Position numbers and translations under genes: made by a program. A stretch of DNA of 64,000 nt from Paenibacillus sp. MMS20-IR301. GTDB lineage: Bacteria; Bacillota; Bacilli; Paenibacillales; Paenibacillaceae. Positions 26,658 through 35,105 of the stretch are shown one piece after another; the stretch's first letter is position 1; every line of letters starts with the position of its first letter. Under the pieces are notes generated by a model. It searched no databases, was not told where the DNA came from, and was given only the letters and a program-made list of their open reading frames with translations. The stretch is from positions 3,410,001 through 3,474,000 of the forward strand of contig NZ_CP135275.1 in NCBI RefSeq assembly GCF_032302195.1. Direction: 5' to 3'.

Positions 26658-28109
26658 AGCTTCTGTGAGTACAAGCCCGCTTGAACGGGTCAGCTCAACA
26701 TTGCTGCATTTATGCAGCTTGAGCAGCGGCAATTGCTGCGCATCGAGTCTGATTCCGTCCAGCTTGAGTCCGTCAGCATAGCGCAGTACCATTCCCTGCT
26801 CGCTTACAGCATGAAAGTTCTCCACACTCAGGCCGGCAAGCGGCAGCTCAGGCAAGCCGTTCACCAGCAGTCCGGTTGCCGCACCATGGCAGACAATATT
26901 CTTCAGGGTGATATTCCGGAACTGCGGAGTCTCCTCCGTTACCGGAAACTGCTGTTCATTATAGCCTTCTGAGCCTTCCACACCCGCATAGAACATATGG
27001 AAGGATACCGCTTCGTGGATGATGTCCGTCATGCGGATGTTCTCCATAAGAATATCCTCAACTACACCGCCTCTGCCCCTGGCGCTCTTGAAACGCAGGC
27101 CGATATCCGTGCCGATGAACAGGCAGTCACTGACTCTGACCGCATGCACCCCGCCCGACATTTCACTGCCAATGACAACACCGCCATGTCCATGATAGAC
27201 CGTACAGTGCCGGATAGTGATATAACGGCAAGGCCTTCCGGCTCTGCGGCCTTCTTCATCCTTACCTGACTTCAGGCAGATGGCATCATCACCTACATCG
27301 AAGCTGCAATGCTCAACAAGCGCATGACTGCAGGATTCCAGATCCAGGCCATCCCCGTTCTGGGAATACCAGGGATTCCGCACCTGAATACGCCGGACGG
27401 TCACCTGCTCGCAGCCTATAGGATGCAGGCACCAGGCGGGAGAATTCTGGAAGGTCGGACCTTCCAGGAGCACCCGCTTGCAATTACGCAGGCTCAGCAG
27501 TACCGGGCGGAGATAGTCCCGTACAGGCAGATACGCTGATTTATCGGCTGTCCCCTGCTCAAGCAGCTTCTTGTAACGGGCTTCCCCCTCCATGGCTTCC
27601 CGGGAGGGCCACCACATGTCCTCCTGCTCATCCAGCACGCCGCCGGAGGCAACCAGGCTCTGCCACTGAAGCTCTGTCATCTTGAAGCGCTTCACCGGAC
27701 GCCAGCCCTCGCCGCTTCCGTCGAAGATCCCTTCTCCGGTAATGGCTATATCACTCAATCCATCGCCATCCAGCGGGGACTGGCAGCGCCATCCGGCATT
27801 GCCCTCGTAATGGGAGTACAGCAGCGGATACAACGATGTATCCGCTTCGAACCTGACGAGCGCCCCAAGCTCAGCACACAGATTAATCCGGCTGTGCAGC
27901 GTCAGAGGTCCTGAACGCCATATCCCTGGAGGAATAACTACTTTGCCGCCGCCGGCTGCCGCACAATCATCCAGCGCTGCCTGAATGGCAGGGGTGCAGA
28001 GTGTCAGCCCGTCTCCTTCTGCCCCATAGTCCGTAATGCGGAATACCCGCTCCGGAATCTGCGGTAATTCTGGCAGGGGATAAGCTGGTTGAACCTGATC
28101 GCTGTTCAT
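26655..28109 (-). CDS. GH28 polygalacturonase-type glycoside hydrolase
   Basis: 484 aa, no signal peptide. Parallel beta-helix with the pectate-type start FRITDYGAEGDG. GH28 motifs: NGDGLDLESC (first Asp), VGDDAICLKSG (Asp pair), GHGGVVIGSE (His) and RFKSARGRGG (Arg/Lys). The length and intracellular form suggest an exo-acting enzyme on oligogalacturonides or rhamnogalacturonan fragments; sequence alone does not separate these. It lies 22 bp after the GH43 gene in the same operon. Confidence 0.93.
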   Translation of the reverse strand: MNSDQVQPAYPLPELPQIPERVFRITDYGAEGDGLTLCTPAIQAALDDCAAAGGGKVVIPPGIWRSGPLTLHSRINLCAELGALVRFEADTSLYPLLYSHYEGNAGWRCQSPLDGDGLSDIAITGEGIFDGSGEGWRPVKRFKMTELQWQSLVASGGVLDEQEDMWWPSREAMEGEARYKKLLEQGTADKSAYLPVRDYLRPVLLSLRNCKRVLLEGPTFQNSPAWCLHPIGCEQVTVRRIQVRNPWYSQNGDGLDLESCSHALVEHCSFDVGDDAICLKSGKDEEGRRAGRPCRYITIRHCTVYHGHGGVVIGSEMSGGVHAVRVSDCLFIGTDIGLRFKSARGRGGVVEDILMENIRMTDIIHEAVSFHMFYAGVEGSEGYNEQQFPVTEETPQFRNITLKNIVCHGAATGLLVNGLPELPLAGLSVENFHAVSEQGMVLRYADGLKLDGIRLDAQQLPLLKLHKCSNVELTRSSGLVLTEA

Positions 28110-28130
28110 AGATAGAATCCGCCTCCCTTT

Positions 28131-29696
28131 CTATTCAAGCTCTTCATAGCTGAACCAGTCGAAGTCCGCGTAGCTCGCACTTTCTGCGCCATGGGAGCTT
28201 GCGTACATGCCGATGTATGCCCCTGTGAATCCTCCGGCCAGATCTGTACTGAGCACTCTTCCGTCCGCCTTCTCATACAGCGGCTTCCAGGTCTCCTGTT
28301 CATCTGCTCTATAGTAAAAGCTGTACTCCTGGCCTCTGGCTTCTGCCTTGAGCTGTACCGTATCCGGCAGATAAGCTTCCGAGGCAAGGAGCTGCTCGTC
28401 ACCTCTGCTCCGCACGATCAGCTGCAGCACCTGCTCTCCATTCACCAGCCCCAGCTCATAACGGAAATGATTGTCCGCGTTCTGAATCAGGGCAAGCCCG
28501 GCAGCTTCGCCTTCCCCGCCCGGCTTGAAGGCCATAGCAGCAGCTGCTCTGAAGCTCAAATGCTGCTGGCGTCTGCCGATAAAGGCCGGATTGGCCAGCT
28601 CTGTCAGCTGCTCCGGCTTCAGCTGCAGCCGCAGTACTCCCGGCTGCTGTGTAAGGCTCCAGAATTCACCGCGCGGCGTCCGCAGGAAATTCCAGATCAG
28701 GCTCAGCTCTGCACTGTCGAAATCATCGCGGACAGGCAGCTGCGGCCATTTCGTCTCCGGCAGGTCAGGCGCTGCGGCTTGCAGCTCCAGCACCCCCTTG
28801 CCGGGATTCACCACCGGCCACTCATTCTCCCATTTCACCGGAGTCAGGAAGGTCTCCCGGCCAAGGTTGCGGTAATAACCGCCGCAGGTACGTGAGGCCA
28901 GGCAGAACATCCACCAGTCTCCATGCTGCGTCTCCACCAGCTCTCCATGTCCGACATTCACCACCGGATAATCCCGGCCAAGATGGCGGTGGGTCAGAAT
29001 CGGATTAGCTTTGTTGCCCTCATATGGTCCTGCCACATTCCGGCTGCGGGCAATTGTAATGGCATGGGTATGGCCGGTTCCTCCCTCAGCAATCAGCACA
29101 TAATACCAGCCGCCGATTTTGTAGATATGCGGCCCTTCCTGGGCATGGCCTACCTTAAGCGCTCCTTGCCAGATGCTGATCTTCTCCCCAACCAGCTTGC
29201 CCTGGGTAAGATCAATTTCCTGCAGCCAGATATCCATATGCTTCGGATAATCCTGGCCTTCAGGCGGGACGCGGTTGCCGGTGTAATAGACTTTGCCGTC
29301 TTCGTCGAAGAACAGGGAGGAATCAATGCCCGGGGCATCCTCCAGCCAGACCGGATCAGACCAGTCCCCGGCGGGGTCGGTTGCGGTTACGTAGAAATTA
29401 TGCTGGTCCTTATTATTGTCTACGTAGGTTGTAATCATATAGAATAGACCTTCATGGTAGCGGATCGTCGGCGCCCAGATCCCCATCGACGGAATGATCT
29501 GATCCAGGTTCAGCTGGGACGGACGGTCCAGCACATGGCCCAGCTGACGCCAGTTCACCAGGTCTCTACTATGAAAAATGGGTACACCAGGGAAAAATTC
29601 AAAACTCGAAGTGACAAGATAATAATCCTCACCCACGCGGATAGCCGAAGGGTCCGGGTAGAAGCCCGGCAGCACTGGATTGTTGAATGTTCTCAA
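28131..29696 (-). CDS. GH43 beta-xylosidase / alpha-arabinofuranosidase with C-terminal sandwich
   Basis: 521 aa from a TTG start 8 nt after AAGGAGG; an upstream TTG lies before that ribosome site and is rejected. The five-bladed propeller carries the GH43 acids: Asp in NPVLPGFYPDPSA, Asp in DAPGIDSSLFFDEDG and Glu in AQEGPHIYKIGGWYYV. Residues from ~330 form a GH43 C-terminal beta-sandwich (DDFDSAELSLIWNFLRTP). No signal peptide. Activity on xylo- or arabino-oligosaccharides inside the cell is likely. First gene of the GH43-GH28 operon, divergent from the membrane AraC regulator. Confidence 0.92.
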   Translation of the reverse strand: MRTFNNPVLPGFYPDPSAIRVGEDYYLVTSSFEFFPGVPIFHSRDLVNWRQLGHVLDRPSQLNLDQIIPSMGIWAPTIRYHEGLFYMITTYVDNNKDQHNFYVTATDPAGDWSDPVWLEDAPGIDSSLFFDEDGKVYYTGNRVPPEGQDYPKHMDIWLQEIDLTQGKLVGEKISIWQGALKVGHAQEGPHIYKIGGWYYVLIAEGGTGHTHAITIARSRNVAGPYEGNKANPILTHRHLGRDYPVVNVGHGELVETQHGDWWMFCLASRTCGGYYRNLGRETFLTPVKWENEWPVVNPGKGVLELQAAAPDLPETKWPQLPVRDDFDSAELSLIWNFLRTPRGEFWSLTQQPGVLRLQLKPEQLTELANPAFIGRRQQHLSFRAAAAMAFKPGGEGEAAGLALIQNADNHFRYELGLVNGEQVLQLIVRSRGDEQLLASEAYLPDTVQLKAEARGQEYSFYYRADEQETWKPLYEKADGRVLSTDLAGGFTGAYIGMYASSHGAESASYADFDWFSYEELE

Positions 29697-29895
29697 AACA
29701 AGTTCCTCCTTCAATCTAATAAAAATGTAAGCATAACCAATTATAGTTCGGATAAGTTTAATTTTCTTGCTGTTTCCTTGCTCTTTTTCTTCATTTTTAT
29801 ACTTACATGCTATTCCCCATATTCCTCCTGCTTGTCAATCTGCAGCTTCACCCTCTAATATAGGAATAACAGGAACTGCATAAGGGGCGATTAGC

Positions 29896-32127
29896 TTGGG
29901 GAAAAGAAAAAGGATATACACCCGCTTTTTTATGAGTCTGACCTTCATCTCTATCAGCTGCATACTCGTCTTGGCCATAGTGATATTTTACTGGTACCGG
30001 AATATTGCAATAGATAATGTTAACAAGGCTAATCAGAATGTCCTGCTGAATACTGAGACCGTTTTCATGAATTATAAGGAGATCGTCCAGAACTACACTA
30101 TGGACTTCTATGCCAATCCGAACATTAGCACACTTATGCGCAGCGGGGACACGGGGTGGAGCGATCAGCTGTACAGCGCCTTAAGCCAGATCCGCGGGGC
30201 ACTGGTCGTCAACCAGTATTTGGAGAACGCCTACATTTTTGGTGAGAATGAACCGGTGGCGATCTTTGAGAATATGCCGCTGAACAATGAAGCCAAGCTG
30301 GAGCTGGCCCGGCGGATGCGCAGCAGCCGCATCATTGAATCTCCGTTTCTGTGGAAGACCACCCAAAATAACGGCGCACCGGTAACACTGCTGACTGTCT
30401 TCTATAATGACCGGGCTTTTGCGGACAGCGAATATTACGGTGCCGTTGCGCTGACGGTTAATCTTGCTAAGCTGCAGAATAACCTGTTCACCCAGCAGGA
30501 AGGCGAGGCTACCCGGTATGCAGTGCTTGATCAGAATGGCGGTGTCCTCATGCACAGCGCCCTCTCCGGCAGCACTCTGCACCCGGAAATGCTGAAGCAG
30601 GTAGCCCAGTCCAAGGCTGACAGAGGTTCCTTCGTCTACCGGGGCGGCGGAGAGGCCCAGCTCATTACTTATATCCATTCTGCCGAGGATAACCTGTGGT
30701 TTATCTCGGAGACCTTCTATAGAGACAGCATCCGCGAGCTTTCGGGTGCCCGCAACCTGATGATCGCCCTCTGCCTCGCACTGATACTTGCGGCCTCTGT
30801 AAGTGCCTATCTGATCTCGCGGCGGATGTATAAGCCGATTGGACGGTTGTTCGGCAGTATCGCCCATATCTCCGGTAATGAAGAAGCCTTGAAGACCGGC
30901 AGCGATTTCGACACCGTAAATCTGGAGCTGGAATCCATAGGAATCAAGCTGGAGCAGCTCAAAAAGGAGAGCGCCGGCAGCGCCCTGATGCGCTGGCTGC
31001 TCTCCCCGCGCGGTTCAGCCGCTGACACCGGCACACCAGTGATGAACCTCGGTGCACCTGATGGCGCCTACTGCGTATGTGTAATAGCAGTCCTGGAGCC
31101 GGGTCCTGTCAGGGATGTACCCGAAGCGGCCGAGGAAGCCGTGCTGCGGATTCAAGCCGCCTTCGCAGGGCTGGCCGGGGTGCAAAGCTTCCGGTTGCAT
31201 GAGGAATCAGCCGTCCTTATACTCAGCGAGCTGCAAAGCGGCAGCTTCGGGGATTATGCACTCTTCCGCAGCAAGTGGGAAGAGATCGCGGCCCAAACGC
31301 CGGGTTCAGGCGGCCGGTGCTCGTTCGGCGTCAGCGGGCTGGCCTCCGACCTTAGCCTGCTGAAGCCCAAATACAATGAAGCCGCTGATTGTCAGCAGTA
31401 CATCAAATTCCACGGGCAGCAGAACATTGTATTCGCCGATGATACCATTCATTTGAACAGCAGCTCCGTACCCGACAGCGCACTTGCGCCGCTGCTGCAG
31501 GCCGTTAAGCAGCCGGAGCTCGCGGGCCATATTCCCCAGGCTGTGGAACGGCTGCTGGAAGTGGCCCGCAGCTACAGGGCCGAGTCTGCAACAATCGCTA
31601 TCTCCAGGCTGGCCTTTGAACTGAACCGTACAGCCGCCGGCACCGGCGGGAGCACCCGCCACTCCGGGTTTCTCGATTATTACCAGCAGGTTTGGCAGCT
31701 CCAGAGCTATGACAAGTTGCGGGACTGGATCGAGCAGAGCTGCTATGCCGCCTCAAGCCGGATTGCCGGCATGGGTGCGCTGCAGACCCGCAGTCTGGCA
31801 GCTGAAGCTGTCACATACATTAGAGAGAACTACAGCGATCCCGGCCTGTCTCTTAACGCCTTGGCCGAGAAGCTGTCGGTCAGTCCCGCCTATCTCAGCC
31901 GGCTGATTGCGGAAGAGGTGAACGCCAGCTTCCCCGATCTGATTAACCAGCTGCGCCTGGAGCAGGCCGAACTGCTGCTGGTCACAGACCTCTCGCTTGA
32001 TATCCGCGAAATCGCCGGACAGGTCGGCTATAACAGCAGCACCTATTTCACAACCCAGTTCAAAAAACGGTACGGTGTTACACCCTCCAAATGGAGAATG
32101 AATCATATTCTGCAGCAGCAGGAGTAG
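29896..32127 (+). CDS. Membrane-bound AraC-family regulator (YesN/YtdP-like)
   Basis: 743 aa. The TTG start follows AAGGGG by 8 nt and gives a basic N-terminus before helix 1 (about 12-33). An extracytoplasmic dCACHE-like region (about 34-280) leads to helix 2 (about 283-305, MIALCLALILAASVSAYLI) and a HAMP-like linker. The C-terminal AraC domain has LNALAEKLSVSPAYLSRLI and IREIAGQVGYNSSTYFTTQF. Such one-component regulators sense extracellular oligosaccharides and activate neighbouring transport and hydrolase genes. It lies between the GH43-GH28 operon and the ABC importer, either of which may be its target. Confidence 0.91.
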   Translation: MGKRKRIYTRFFMSLTFISISCILVLAIVIFYWYRNIAIDNVNKANQNVLLNTETVFMNYKEIVQNYTMDFYANPNISTLMRSGDTGWSDQLYSALSQIRGALVVNQYLENAYIFGENEPVAIFENMPLNNEAKLELARRMRSSRIIESPFLWKTTQNNGAPVTLLTVFYNDRAFADSEYYGAVALTVNLAKLQNNLFTQQEGEATRYAVLDQNGGVLMHSALSGSTLHPEMLKQVAQSKADRGSFVYRGGGEAQLITYIHSAEDNLWFISETFYRDSIRELSGARNLMIALCLALILAASVSAYLISRRMYKPIGRLFGSIAHISGNEEALKTGSDFDTVNLELESIGIKLEQLKKESAGSALMRWLLSPRGSAADTGTPVMNLGAPDGAYCVCVIAVLEPGPVRDVPEAAEEAVLRIQAAFAGLAGVQSFRLHEESAVLILSELQSGSFGDYALFRSKWEEIAAQTPGSGGRCSFGVSGLASDLSLLKPKYNEAADCQQYIKFHGQQNIVFADDTIHLNSSSVPDSALAPLLQAVKQPELAGHIPQAVERLLEVARSYRAESATIAISRLAFELNRTAAGTGGSTRHSGFLDYYQQVWQLQSYDKLRDWIEQSCYAASSRIAGMGALQTRSLAAEAVTYIRENYSDPGLSLNALAEKLSVSPAYLSRLIAEEVNASFPDLINQLRLEQAELLLVTDLSLDIREIAGQVGYNSSTYFTTQFKKRYGVTPSKWRMNHILQQQE

Positions 32128-32184
32128 CGAGAGATAGCGGCAGTATCCGCTGGACCCGGCCGGGCTGATTGCAGGCGGAACCAT

Positions 32185-32230
32185 AAACAGCGGCAGTCAA
32201 GGATGGAAATCCTTAGCTGCCGCTGTTTTT
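32185..32230 (+). terminator. Terminator after the membrane AraC gene
   Basis: AACAGCGGCAG (32186-32196) pairs with CTGCCGCTGTT, with an inner AAGGAT/ATCCTT stem and a T5 tail. Confidence 0.85.
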
Positions 32231-32312
32231 GCGGAATAATGGATCTGTGGACCTCTGTCAAGCGGCAAGAAAGTAGCTACTCAGGCAATGTCTTACAGGT
32301 TACTTGCTTACG

Positions 32313-32496
32313 TTACGGACAGGGGAGACGTTAAGTTGTGAAGAAGCACCTGATCGCCGGGCCTTACGGACATGAGCGCCGTTATTTAGCCAGAAAAATA
32401 GAGATATCCCATGAAAACTGGCGAATAAGGGCTGTGATGTCCGCAAACCCGCTAAATAGGCCGAAAATGAGGTGATAAGGGCTGTGGTGTCCGTTA
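32313..32496. repeat. Four-unit ~51-bp array, CGGACA family (copy E3, inverted)
   Basis: Units are at 32313-32334 and 32364-32385 (plus) and 32425-32446 and 32475-32496 (minus). Spacings are 51, 61 and 50 bp. Unit order is the reverse complement of copies E1 and E2, and flanking similarity is also inverted. Confidence 0.8.
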
Positions 32497-32529
32497 CGGA
32501 ATAGCCGGGTCCCGGATTAGGCCCGGCTG

Positions 32530-32762
32530 GCTGGCTGATTTCCGCTATCCGGCTACATCTGGTGAAATTGCTAGTCCGGCGGACTGGGAATCACTTATAT
32601 GGCCGATTACACCCTCTTTTAAGCCCAAGTGGACCAGATAACGGAATCTCAGTCCGCTTCAGCCAATATTGCACGCTTTTACGGAAATAGTGTCTTCTCA
32701 GTCCGCTTCATTCCACAACTGCACTAGCACCGGGATAGAACTGCGGCTTCAATCCGCCCATT
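32530..32762. repeat. ~50-bp periodic array, CAGTCCGC family (G)
   Basis: The core TCAGTCCGC begins at 32649 and 32698, with TCAATCCGC at 32749. Inverted units start at 32587 and, weakly, 32538. Spacings are about 49, 62, 49 and 51 bp. Sequence is unrelated to the adjacent E3 array but the layout is the same. The outermost left unit is degenerate. Confidence 0.6.
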
Positions 32763-32922
32763 CCGGAGATCATCATTAGCCTCCTCATCTCTTTGCTTCT
32801 GCTATGGCCCTTGAGGATTTCCCCCTTTCAATATTCCTTATTTGCCCCGCTTTCTGGCGCTACTAAAGGGATCTCCCCTGCTTTTAAGCAGCTTTTAACC
32901 CCCAAACGCAGAAATCTGCAGC

Positions 32923-32963
32923 TTTTCCGCTTTTTTTAAGCCCGTATTTTCCGCTTTTTTTAA
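32923..32963 (+). promoter_or_regulatory. 17-bp direct repeat upstream of the ABC importer
   Basis: TTTTCCGCTTTTTTTAA occurs at 32923-32939 and again at 32947-32963, 24 bp apart. Direct repeats before a promoter suit an AraC-type activator, here probably the 29896 product (inference). No clear sigma-A promoter could be fixed. Confidence 0.45.
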
Positions 32964-32980
32964 CTTTTTCCCGTTAATTA

Positions 32981-32994
32981 TGATAGCGTTTACA
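32981..32994. promoter_or_regulatory. cre (CcpA) site before the ABC importer
   Basis: TGATAGCGTTTACA fits TGWNANCGNTNWCA. A second near-match, TGATAACGCTAGCA, is at 33052-33065 just before the ribosome site. Together they suggest catabolite repression of the importer. Confidence 0.6.
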
Positions 32995-33083
32995 TTTTGC
33001 TACGGCGTATGCTTTGCCATGTAAAGCGTTCACCGCAAACGCGGGATGAAATGATAACGCTAGCATAAAGGAGTGGACTGATT

Positions 33084-34064
33084 ATGATGCAAGAGGCAAG
33101 ACCGGACATACCGGGACAAATGGTCCCGCAGGCACAACCGGCCAGCGCCAGGCGCTTCCGCAAATCCTTAAGAAAGGATAGCTCGCTGTACCTGCTCGCG
33201 CTGCCGGGTATCATCATTCTGATCTTATTCGCCTACCTGCCGATGAGCGGACTGATTCTCGTCTTCAAGAATTACAACTTCAATGACGGCATCTTCGGCA
33301 GCCCCTGGGCGGGCTTCGCCAACTTCGAGTTTTTCTTCTCCAGTATGGAGGATGCCCTGCGGGCGACACGCAACACAGTCATGCTGAATGCGCTTTATAT
33401 GCTGACCGGTACGTTTTTCTCCGTGGCCATCGCCATTATATTGAACGAGCTGCGCAGCAAGTGGTTTATCAAAATCACCCAAAGTGTCATGTTCTTCCCC
33501 TACTTCATCTCCTGGATCATTATCGGGGCTATCCTGTTCTCGCTGCTCGACTATGACAAGGGCATTCTCAATCAGCTCTTTCAAGCGCTGGGTTTATCGC
33601 AGATGGACTGGTACTCCAGCCCGTGGCTGTTCGTTGTCATTCTCGTGCTGGCGAATATCTGGAAAAGCGCAGGCTACGGCGCCATTATCTACTATGCTGT
33701 TCTGCAGGGCGTGGATACCTCCTACTATGAAGCCGCGCGGATCGACGGTGCCTCCAGATGGCAGATTATTACCAAAATCACCGTGCCGATGCTGATTCCT
33801 TCGATTATCCTGATGACGCTGCTCGGGATCGGAGGCATGCTGAAAGGCGACCTGAGCATGATCATGGGTGTAACCTTCCTCAATCCGCTGCTGCTGCCTA
33901 CTACCGATATTATCGACGTCTATGTATACCGCACTGCCATCCGTTCCGGTGAATTCGGCTTCGCTTCTGCTATTACGCTCTATCAATCCGTCTTTGGATT
34001 CGTCCTGGTTCTGTTAGCCAATAAGCTGGCCGGCTGGTATGACAAAGACAGCAAACTATTCTAG
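33084..34064 (+). CDS. Sugar ABC transporter permease, LplB-like
   Basis: 326 aa with six predicted membrane helices (first YLLALPGIIILILFAYLPMSG) and the EAA loop YEAARIDGASRWQIITKITVP. Ribosome site AAAGGAG. LplB/YteP-type permeases import complex oligosaccharides such as rhamnogalacturonan or xylan fragments. Followed after 12 bp by the second permease. No ATPase gene is present, so a shared MsmX-type ATPase is expected from elsewhere. Confidence 0.94.
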   Translation: MMQEARPDIPGQMVPQAQPASARRFRKSLRKDSSLYLLALPGIIILILFAYLPMSGLILVFKNYNFNDGIFGSPWAGFANFEFFFSSMEDALRATRNTVMLNALYMLTGTFFSVAIAIILNELRSKWFIKITQSVMFFPYFISWIIIGAILFSLLDYDKGILNQLFQALGLSQMDWYSSPWLFVVILVLANIWKSAGYGAIIYYAVLQGVDTSYYEAARIDGASRWQIITKITVPMLIPSIILMTLLGIGGMLKGDLSMIMGVTFLNPLLLPTTDIIDVYVYRTAIRSGEFGFASAITLYQSVFGFVLVLLANKLAGWYDKDSKLF

Positions 34065-34076
34065 GAGACCGATACG

Positions 34077-34961
34077 ATGCAAACTACTGAAAACAAAGGG
34101 CTGGTTATTTTCTTCTATGTCTGTATTGCGGTATTCTCGGTCATCTGCCTCGTGCCGTTCGTGCTCGCGGTATCCGGTTCTTTATCTACAGAATCAAGAA
34201 TCGCGGCGGAAGGTTACTCCTTTTGGCCCCGGGGATTCACTTTTGAAACCTATCAATTCCTGTTCGGCTCGAAGGCAGAGCAGATTCTGCGGGCCTACTC
34301 CATGTCGCTGATTGTAACCGTGCTAGGCACGCTGACAGCCGTACTGGTGACAACCGCTTATGCCTACGTCATTTCTGTAAAAGGCTTCCGGCTGAAAAAC
34401 TTCTTCGCCTTCTTTGCCTATTTCACGATGCTGTTCAGCGGCGGCACGCTGCCCTGGTACCTGCTGAGCACCAAATATTATCACCTGGGCGATACGCTGC
34501 TCGGCCTGTTCATTCCTTATGTGCTGAGCGTATTCCTGATGTTCCTGATGGCCAACTACTTCCGCAGCATCCCGCATGAGATTGTGGAGTCGGCACAAAT
34601 TGACGGCGCAGGCCATCTGCGGATTTTCTTCAGCATTATGATTCCGCTCGGCCGGGTCGGACTGGTGACCATCTCCCTGTTCTACGCGCTGCAATTCTGG
34701 AACGACTTCTATCTGCCGCTCATGCTCGTTACCGATCAGGATCTCTATACCATTCAATACCTGATGTACAACATGATGGCGAATATCCAGTTCCTCGCTT
34801 CCGGCAATGCAGCACAGGTGGGTGGAGCGATTATTGCCCCGCCGCTGGAGACCGCCAAGATGGCCATGACCTGCCTGACCGTGCTGCCGATTGCTATTCT
34901 ATATCCGTTTCTTCAGGGATTCTTTGTTAAAGGCATCATTGTGGGTTCAGTGAAAGGCTGA
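34077..34961 (+). CDS. Sugar ABC transporter permease, LplC-like
   Basis: 294 aa with six helices and the EAA loop VESAQIDGAGHLRIFFSIMIP; the C-terminus GFFVKGIIVGSVKG is typical of LplC/YtcP. Partner of the upstream permease. The binding-protein gene follows after a stem-loop. Confidence 0.94.
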   Translation: MQTTENKGLVIFFYVCIAVFSVICLVPFVLAVSGSLSTESRIAAEGYSFWPRGFTFETYQFLFGSKAEQILRAYSMSLIVTVLGTLTAVLVTTAYAYVISVKGFRLKNFFAFFAYFTMLFSGGTLPWYLLSTKYYHLGDTLLGLFIPYVLSVFLMFLMANYFRSIPHEIVESAQIDGAGHLRIFFSIMIPLGRVGLVTISLFYALQFWNDFYLPLMLVTDQDLYTIQYLMYNMMANIQFLASGNAAQVGGAIIAPPLETAKMAMTCLTVLPIAILYPFLQGFFVKGIIVGSVKG

Positions 34962-35002
34962 TCCGCTGAACGTACTAACCTATTATTGGTTGCATCAGGC
35001 AT

Positions 35003-35048
35003 GTGCTCCCGTGCATCAACATGTTGTACAATAAGCTTACGGGAGCAC
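35003..35048 (+). promoter_or_regulatory. Intercistronic stem-loop before the binding-protein gene
   Basis: GTGCTCCCGT (35003-35012) pairs perfectly with ACGGGAGCAC (35039-35048) around a 26-nt loop holding AACATGTT. No T run follows. Such hairpins often protect the abundant binding-protein mRNA segment after processing (inference). Confidence 0.6.
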
Positions 35049-35105
35049 CGCCTTCGCAATATAAGCCTCACAGAATAGAATAAATCAAATTCAGGAGGGT
35101 TCATC

